Assembly (NCBI RefSeq): GCF_013927005.1
Contig: NZ_CP055930.1
Coordinates: forward strand, 2,294,001-2,358,000
DNA: 64,000 nt
Reading direction: 5' to 3'
DNA from: Enterobacter sp. RHBSTW-00175
GTDB taxonomy: Bacteria > Pseudomonadota > Gammaproteobacteria > Enterobacterales > Enterobacteriaceae
The translations under genes and the position numbers were made by a program. Below are positions 59,827 through 64,000 of the stretch, one piece after another (the first letter of the stretch is position 1; each line of letters begins with the position of its first letter). The notes under the pieces were generated by a model. That model did no database searches and was not told the origin of the DNA. It saw nothing but the letters and a program-made list of their open reading frames with translations.

Positions 59827-61518
59827 ATGAAATACATTAAATCGATGGCGCAACAAAAGCTGAGCTTTTTGCTGGCGTTGTACATCGGCCTGTTTATGAA
59901 TGGCGCAGTGTTTTTCCGTCGGTTTGACGGTTACGCGCAGGATTTTACCGCCTGGAAAGGAATTGCAGCGGTTGTTGAACTGGTCGCTGCTGTACTGGCT
60001 ACGTTTTGTTTGCTGCGCGTGCTCTCACTGTTTGGGCGGCGTGTGTGGCGGGTTCTGGCATCGTTTGTTGTGCTGTGTTCGGCGGGTGCCAGCTATTACA
60101 TGACCTTTATGAACGTGGTGATTGGCTACGGCATTATTGCCTCTGTCATGACCACGGACATCGACCTGTCGAAAGAAGTGGTTGGCCTGCACTTTGTGCT
60201 CTGGCTGCTGGCGGTTAGTGCATTGCCGTTGCTGCTTATCTGGAGCAACCGCTGCCGCTACACCTTAATACACCAAATTCGCACACCGGGGCAGCGTATC
60301 CGTAGCGTCGCGCTGGTGCTGCTGGCGGGGCTGATGGTCTGGGGACCGATTCGCCTGCTGGAAGTGAAACAGAAGTATGACGAGCGTACCTCTGGCGTGG
60401 ATATGCCAAGCTACGGCGGCGTTGTCGCGAACTCTTATCTGCCTTCTAACTGGATCTCTGCGCTGGGGCTGTATGCCTGGGCTCAGGTGGATGAATCCTC
60501 CGATAACAAATCGTTGATGAACCCGGCGAAGAAGTTCTCCTATGTAGCGCCGAAAGATATCGATGACACCTATGTCGTCTTTATTATCGGTGAAACGACC
60601 CGCTGGGATCATATGGGTCTCCTCGGCTATGACCGCGATACCACGCCGAAACTGGCTCAGGAGAAAAACCTGGTTGCGTATCGTGGCTACTCTTGCGATA
60701 CGGCGACAAAGCTTTCCCTGCGTTGCATGTTCGTGCGTGAGGGTGGGGCAAGTGATAACCCGCAGCGTACGCTCAAGGAACAGAACGTTTTCTCGGTGCT
60801 TCGCCAGCTTGGGTTTACGTCCGATCTTTATGCGATGCAAAGCGAGATGTGGTTCTACAGCAACACGATGGCGCAGAACATTGCCTACCGTGAGCAGATT
60901 GGCGCAGAGCCGCGTAACCGTGGCAAGAATGTCGATGACATGCTGCTGATCGACGAGATGAAAAACTCGCTGAACGGTAATCCTGATGGCAAGCACATGA
61001 TTATTCTGCATACCAAAGGCTCGCACTTTAACTACACCCAGCGTTATCCGCGTAGCTTTGCGAAGTGGACGCCAGAGTGTGTCGGAGTGGATAAAGACTG
61101 TACCAAAGAGCAGTTGATTAACTCCTTCGATAACTCGGTGACCTACGTTGACCACTTTATTGATACCGTGATTGACCAGGTGCGTGATAAGAAAGCGATT
61201 GTGTTCTATGCCTCTGACCATGGTGAGTCGATCAATGAGTTCGAGCACCTGCACGGTACGCCGCGCAAGATGGCGCCACCGGAGCAGTTCCGCGTGCCAA
61301 TGATGGTGTGGATGTCGGATAAGTATCTGGAAGACCCGGAAAAAGCGAAGATGTTTGCGCACCTGAAAACAGAGGCGGAAATGAAAGTGCCGCGTCGTCA
61401 CGTTGAGCTGTACGACACCATTTTGGGCTGCCTGGGCTATACCTCACCCGACGGTGGCATTAACGAAAATAACAACTGGTGTAAACTCCCCGATAACACC
61501 ACAAAAGCCGCGCAATAG
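59827..61518 (+). CDS. eptB: Kdo2-lipid A phosphoethanolamine 7''-transferase EptB
   Basis: A 563-residue inner-membrane enzyme, the E. coli EptB length. Five N-terminal transmembrane helices (to about residue 190) are followed by a periplasmic sulfatase-fold domain. The nucleophile threonine is in FIIGETTRWDHMGLLG and metal ligands are in FYASDHGESINEFEH. It adds phosphoethanolamine to the outer Kdo of LPS. In E. coli it is repressed by the sRNA MgrR and driven by SigmaE; those elements were not confirmed in the 261-base upstream gap. Confidence 0.96.
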   Translation: MKYIKSMAQQKLSFLLALYIGLFMNGAVFFRRFDGYAQDFTAWKGIAAVVELVAAVLATFCLLRVLSLFGRRVWRVLASFVVLCSAGASYYMTFMNVVIGYGIIASVMTTDIDLSKEVVGLHFVLWLLAVSALPLLLIWSNRCRYTLIHQIRTPGQRIRSVALVLLAGLMVWGPIRLLEVKQKYDERTSGVDMPSYGGVVANSYLPSNWISALGLYAWAQVDESSDNKSLMNPAKKFSYVAPKDIDDTYVVFIIGETTRWDHMGLLGYDRDTTPKLAQEKNLVAYRGYSCDTATKLSLRCMFVREGGASDNPQRTLKEQNVFSVLRQLGFTSDLYAMQSEMWFYSNTMAQNIAYREQIGAEPRNRGKNVDDMLLIDEMKNSLNGNPDGKHMIILHTKGSHFNYTQRYPRSFAKWTPECVGVDKDCTKEQLINSFDNSVTYVDHFIDTVIDQVRDKKAIVFYASDHGESINEFEHLHGTPRKMAPPEQFRVPMMVWMSDKYLEDPEKAKMFAHLKTEAEMKVPRRHVELYDTILGCLGYTSPDGGINENNNWCKLPDNTTKAAQ

Positions 61519-61523
61519 CTCGT

Positions 61524-61558
61524 CTGGCGAGTTTATCGCCAGTTGAATGGCTTTTTTA
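61524..61558 (+). terminator. Candidate terminator of eptB
   Basis: ctggcga-gttta-tcgccag then ttgaatggcttttttaat. The T-run is about ten bases from the stem, so it is imperfect. Confidence 0.5.
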
Positions 61559-61567
61559 ATTTAGGGG

Positions 61568-61597
61568 ATTGACGGGGGCGCACCTCAGCAGTAAGAT
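61568..61597 (+). promoter_or_regulatory. Promoter of the proline tRNA gene
   Basis: ttgacg (61568-61573) and taagat (61592-61597), 18-base spacing, then a GC-rich discriminator (gcgctccgc) typical of stable-RNA promoters under stringent control. Confidence 0.7.
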
Positions 61598-61609
61598 GCG
61601 CTCCGCATT

Positions 61610-61686
61610 CGGCGAGTAGCGCAGCTTGGTAGCGCAACTGGTTTGGGACCAGTGGGTCGGAGGTTCGAATCCTCTCTCGCCGACCA
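61610..61686 (+). tRNA. tRNA-Pro, anticodon UGG
   Basis: A 77-base tRNA with encoded CCA. The acceptor arms are cggcgag/ctcgccg, the D-arm is present, the anticodon stem is actgg/ccagt with loop tttgggA (anticodon TGG), and the T-arm is ggagg-ttcgaat-cctct. The sequence looks like E. coli proM rather than proK, although the place (between eptB and dppA) is that of proK (CGG anticodon) in E. coli. Confidence 0.95.
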
Positions 61687-61692
61687 CATTCG

Positions 61693-61721
61693 AAACCCTG
61701 CTCTTAGAGCAGGGTTTTTTG
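61693..61721 (+). terminator. Intrinsic terminator of tRNA-Pro
   Basis: aaaccctgctc-tta-gagcagggttt followed by ttt. Confidence 0.9.
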
Positions 61722-61757
61722 CTTCTGAAGTTTATGAGGATGAGAATCTCCGGGGCA

Positions 61758-61856
61758 GGAGGTTCGACCCTCGCGAAGCGAGAGAACGTTGCTTTAGCAA
61801 CGGCCCGAAGGGCGAGCCACGCAGTGGCGAGTCATCCTCTCTCGCCGACCACATTC
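61758..61856 (+). repeat. Partial tRNA-Pro tail copy with four tandem hairpins in its T-loop
   Basis: ggaggttcga (61758-61767) and tcctctctcgccgaccacat plus tc (61835-61856) repeat the T-arm, acceptor 3' strand, CCA and flank of the tRNA upstream, offset about 165 bases for the tail and 99 for the T-arm start. Between them lie four back-to-back hairpins: ctcgc-gaa-gcgag (61770-61782), gttgct-tt-agcaac (61788-61801), gccc-gaa-gggc (61803-61813) and gccac-gca-gtggc (61816-61828). No acceptor 5' strand, D-arm or anticodon arm is present, so it is not a working tRNA. Confidence 0.8.
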
Positions 61857-61858
61857 TG

Positions 61859-61889
61859 AAAAGGGCTAACCGCAAGGTTAGCCCTTTTT
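61859..61889 (+). terminator. Second terminator after the tRNA tail copy
   Basis: aaaagggctaac-cgcaa-ggttagccctttt. Confidence 0.9.
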
Positions 61890-62471
61890 GCATTAGCGGG
61901 TTATTCATCCCGATTGTCCAAAACGCCCCTTATCCTTGCTTCAACCTGCCTGTTAACGATTTTGTGACATAATCCATTGTATTTTTTTATATATAGATTG
62001 ATCTTTTTTCGCGTTGCTTATGGATAACCTCAGCATTTTTCGCTGTGCGTTTTAACGTTCGCGGTATTTAGTGCTCAGATAATCACCATTCTGCAAGAAA
62101 ATTTACCCAATCTGAATAAAAGTTAATCACTGCATGTTGCAGAATATGAAGATATTTGTGCTGCAACATAGCGAGTAGCATAAATTTCCCTGCTGAAAAC
62201 TGGCGCCTAAAGTTTTTTTAATCTTTGTTTGCGGTTTCGCACACTCAGCGTAAATCCCCGTCACCTGTATTGACGTTTTCACATTCTGTTGACAGATTGT
62301 AGGGCACGAGGGGCATTTCAGGGAGGATCTGCGCTGCAACTCAAAGGCTCTTCTGAAAGGATTCTCCATCCCTTTAACGCCTTCGGGCATCACCGACCGG
62401 ACCGGGTAAAAAATAAATAAAGGTCAGGCGGCGTAACACAACAAAGCAAAACATCACATTGGAGCAGAATA
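61890..62471 (+). other. Long dppA upstream region
   Basis: A 582-base gap without a gene. The first half is AT-rich, with gattgatcttttttcgcgtt (61998-62017) and other possible promoter parts. The last 150 bases form a GC-richer leader with a proposed GcvB pairing site and the ribosome site ggag at 62461. In E. coli dppA also has a long leader and is controlled by GcvB, Lrp and other factors. Confidence 0.5.
62436..62452 (+). promoter_or_regulatory. Candidate GcvB pairing site in the dppA leader
   Basis: acacaacaaagcaaaac is a CA-rich stretch 20-36 bases before the dppA ATG. GcvB uses its G/U-rich R1 segment to bind such CA-rich stretches in amino-acid and peptide transporter mRNAs, dppA among them. 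The GcvB gene is not in this window. Confidence 0.55.
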
Positions 62472-64000
62472 ATGAGTATTTCCTTGAAGAAGTCAGGGAT
62501 GCTGAAGCTTGGTCTGAGCCTGGTGGCTCTGACCGTCGCAGCAAGCGTACAGGCAAAAACCCTGGTTTATTGTTCTGAAGGCTCGCCGGAAGGCTTTAAC
62601 CCACAGCTCTTTACCTCTGGTACAACGTACGACGCAAGCTCTGTACCTATCTATAACCGTCTGGTTGAATTCAAAACCGGGACTACGGAAGTGATTCCGG
62701 GTCTGGCCGAGAAGTGGGAAGTCAGCGAAGACGGCAAAACCTATACCTTCCATTTACGCCAGGGCGTGAAGTGGCAGGACAGCAAAGAATTCAAACCAAC
62801 GCGCGACTTTAACGCCGATGACGTTGTGTTCTCCTTCGACCGTCAGAAAAACGCTCAGAACCCGTACCACAAAGTGTCTGGCGGCAGCTATGAATACTTC
62901 GAAGGGATGGGTCTGCCAGATCTGATCTCTGAAGTGAAAAAAGTTGACGACAAAACTGTACAGTTCGTGCTGACTCGCCCGGAAGCACCATTCCTGGCTG
63001 ACCTGGCAATGGACTTCGCATCTATTCTGTCTAAAGAATATGCGGACAACATGCTGAAAGCGGGTACCCCGGAAAAAGTGGACCTGGATCCAATCGGTAC
63101 TGGCCCATTCCAGCTGCTGCAATACCAGAAAGATTCTCGCATTCTGTATAAAGCGTTCCCTGGATACTGGGGTACTAAACCTCAGATCGACCGCCTGGTG
63201 TTCTCCATCACACCTGACGCCTCTGTGCGTTATGCAAAACTGCAGAAAAACGAGTGCCAGGTTATGCCATACCCGAACCCGGCTGATATCGCACGTATGA
63301 AGCAGGACAAAAACATCAATCTGCTGGAGCAGGCTGGCCTGAACGTGGGCTATCTCTCCTTCAACACCGAGAAGAAACCGTTTGATGATGTGAAAGTCCG
63401 TCAGGCGCTGACTTACGCGGTGAACAAAGAAGCGATCATCAAAGCGGTTTATCAGGGTGCAGGCGTTGCCGCTAAGAACCTGATCCCACCAACAATGTGG
63501 GGCTACAATGACGACGTTAAAGACTACACCTACGATCCTGAGAAAGCGAAAGCGCTGCTGAAAGAAGCAGGCCATGAAAAAGGCTTCACCGTTGAGCTGT
63601 GGGCGATGCCAGTACAGCGTCCTTACAACCCGAACGCACGCCGTATGGCTGAAATGGTTCAGGCTGACTGGGCTAAGATCGGCGTTCAGGCCAAGATTGT
63701 GACCTACGAGTGGGGCGAGTATCTGAAACGCGCCAAAGCAGGCGAGCATCAGGCTGTGATGATGGGCTGGACCGGCGACAATGGGGATCCAGACAACTTC
63801 TTCGCAACCCTGTTCAGCTGTGCTGCTGCGAAAGACGGTTCCAACTACTCTCGCTGGTGCTACAAGCCGTTTGAAGATCTGATTCAGCCGGCACGTGCGA
63901 CCGACGATCACAACAAGCGTATTGAACTGTACAAGCAAGCTCAGGTTGTCATGCACGATCAGGCTCCGGCGCTGATTGTTGCTCACTCCACCGTGTACGA
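62472..64000 (+). CDS. dppA: Dipeptide-binding protein DppA (runs off the window)
   Basis: About 509 of an expected 535 residues are visible, with no stop before the window end. The signal peptide MSISLKKSGMLKLGLSLVAL ends at ASVQA before KTLVYCSEG. SBP family 5 features are RLVEFKTGTTEVIPGLAEKW, RQGVKWQDSKEF and later TYDPEKAKALLKEAG. It binds di- and some tripeptides, and haem in E. coli, for import by DppBCDF, and also serves chemotaxis through Tap. Start follows ggagcagaata. Confidence 0.96.
   Translation, partial: MSISLKKSGMLKLGLSLVALTVAASVQAKTLVYCSEGSPEGFNPQLFTSGTTYDASSVPIYNRLVEFKTGTTEVIPGLAEKWEVSEDGKTYTFHLRQGVKWQDSKEFKPTRDFNADDVVFSFDRQKNAQNPYHKVSGGSYEYFEGMGLPDLISEVKKVDDKTVQFVLTRPEAPFLADLAMDFASILSKEYADNMLKAGTPEKVDLDPIGTGPFQLLQYQKDSRILYKAFPGYWGTKPQIDRLVFSITPDASVRYAKLQKNECQVMPYPNPADIARMKQDKNINLLEQAGLNVGYLSFNTEKKPFDDVKVRQALTYAVNKEAIIKAVYQGAGVAAKNLIPPTMWGYNDDVKDYTYDPEKAKALLKEAGHEKGFTVELWAMPVQRPYNPNARRMAEMVQADWAKIGVQAKIVTYEWGEYLKRAKAGEHQAVMMGWTGDNGDPDNFFATLFSCAAAKDGSNYSRWCYKPFEDLIQPARATDDHNKRIELYKQAQVVMHDQAPALIVAHSTVY

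Noticed and set aside
60265..61401. A 378-residue open frame antisense to eptB
   Set aside because: Shadow of eptB; no start signal and no family features.
61770..61828. CRISPR-like array suggested by the row of hairpins
   Set aside because: The hairpins differ in sequence from one another and have no equal repeats or spacers; no cas genes are present.
62754..63986. A 410-residue open frame antisense to dppA
   Set aside because: The plus strand carries dppA with signal peptide and family motifs; the antisense frame is a codon-bias shadow.

Overview
The window reads as a chromosomal segment of an Enterobacteriaceae member outside Escherichia, most like the Enterobacter/Lelliottia/Klebsiella side of the family. 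The core gene order follows the E. coli K-12 selB-to-dppA stretch (yiaV, yibF, selA-selB, yiaY, aldB, yiaU-yiaT, yiaK...sgbE, yiaJ, yiaI, avtA, malS, bax, xylR-HGF/xylAB, wecH, ysaB, glyQS, yiaG, yiaF, cspA, ghrB, yiaD, bisC, yiaC, tag, yhjY, yhjX, eptB, proline tRNA, dppA). Several accessory blocks are absent from K-12: a GH127 cassette, the yiaX1-yiaX2 pair in place of the yiaMNO TRAP transporter, an isochorismatase-fold/GlxA-type pair in place of yiaAB, a C4-antisense-RNA-like locus, an orphan ABC-F gene and a kgu (2-ketogluconate) operon.

Layout. 1-1356: the insA end of an IS1 copy that has removed the 5' third of yiaV. 1447-10158: yibF, the selenocysteine genes selA-selB, the dehydrogenases yiaY and aldB, and the divergent yiaU/yiaT pair. 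10293-14702: GH127 glycosidase, sugar symporter and divergent AraC regulator. 14703-23905: the yiaKLX1X2-lyxK-sgbHUE operon for L-ascorbate/2,3-diketogulonate breakdown, with divergent yiaJ and ferredoxin yiaI. 23910-28516: avtA, malS, bax. 28568-36768: the full D-xylose regulon. 36872-39809: isochorismatase-fold hydrolase, GlxA-type regulator, wecH, ysaB. 39970-42960: glyQS. 43038-45905: accessory patch with an unknown 145-residue protein under a P4/P1-type antisense RNA-like leader, an uncharacterised structured segment and an ABC-F ATPase with a candidate short-ORF leader. 45948-47735: yiaG, yiaF, cspA with its long leader. 47794-52995: kguE-kguK-kguT-ghrB and a PtxS-like LacI regulator with a perfect palindromic operator. 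53137-61518: yiaD, bisC, yiaC, tag, yhjY, yhjX (with a YpdB-type operator) and eptB. 61610-64000: tRNA-Pro, an odd duplicated tRNA tail with tandem hairpins, and dppA, which runs off the window.

Functionally this is largely a carbon-scavenging region. Ascorbate and xylose catabolites both feed the pentose phosphate pathway through xylulose 5-phosphate. The kgu genes feed 6-phosphogluconate, malS opens maltodextrins, and the GH127 cassette probably releases L-arabinofuranose. There is no integrase, prophage or CRISPR array. Identifications rest on recalled family sequence features, gene order and motifs; no database search was run. The most unusual items are the C4-like RNA locus (43476-43690), the hairpin-filled tRNA tail (61758-61851), the structured segment at 43865-44101 and the short-ORF leader ahead of the ABC-F gene.
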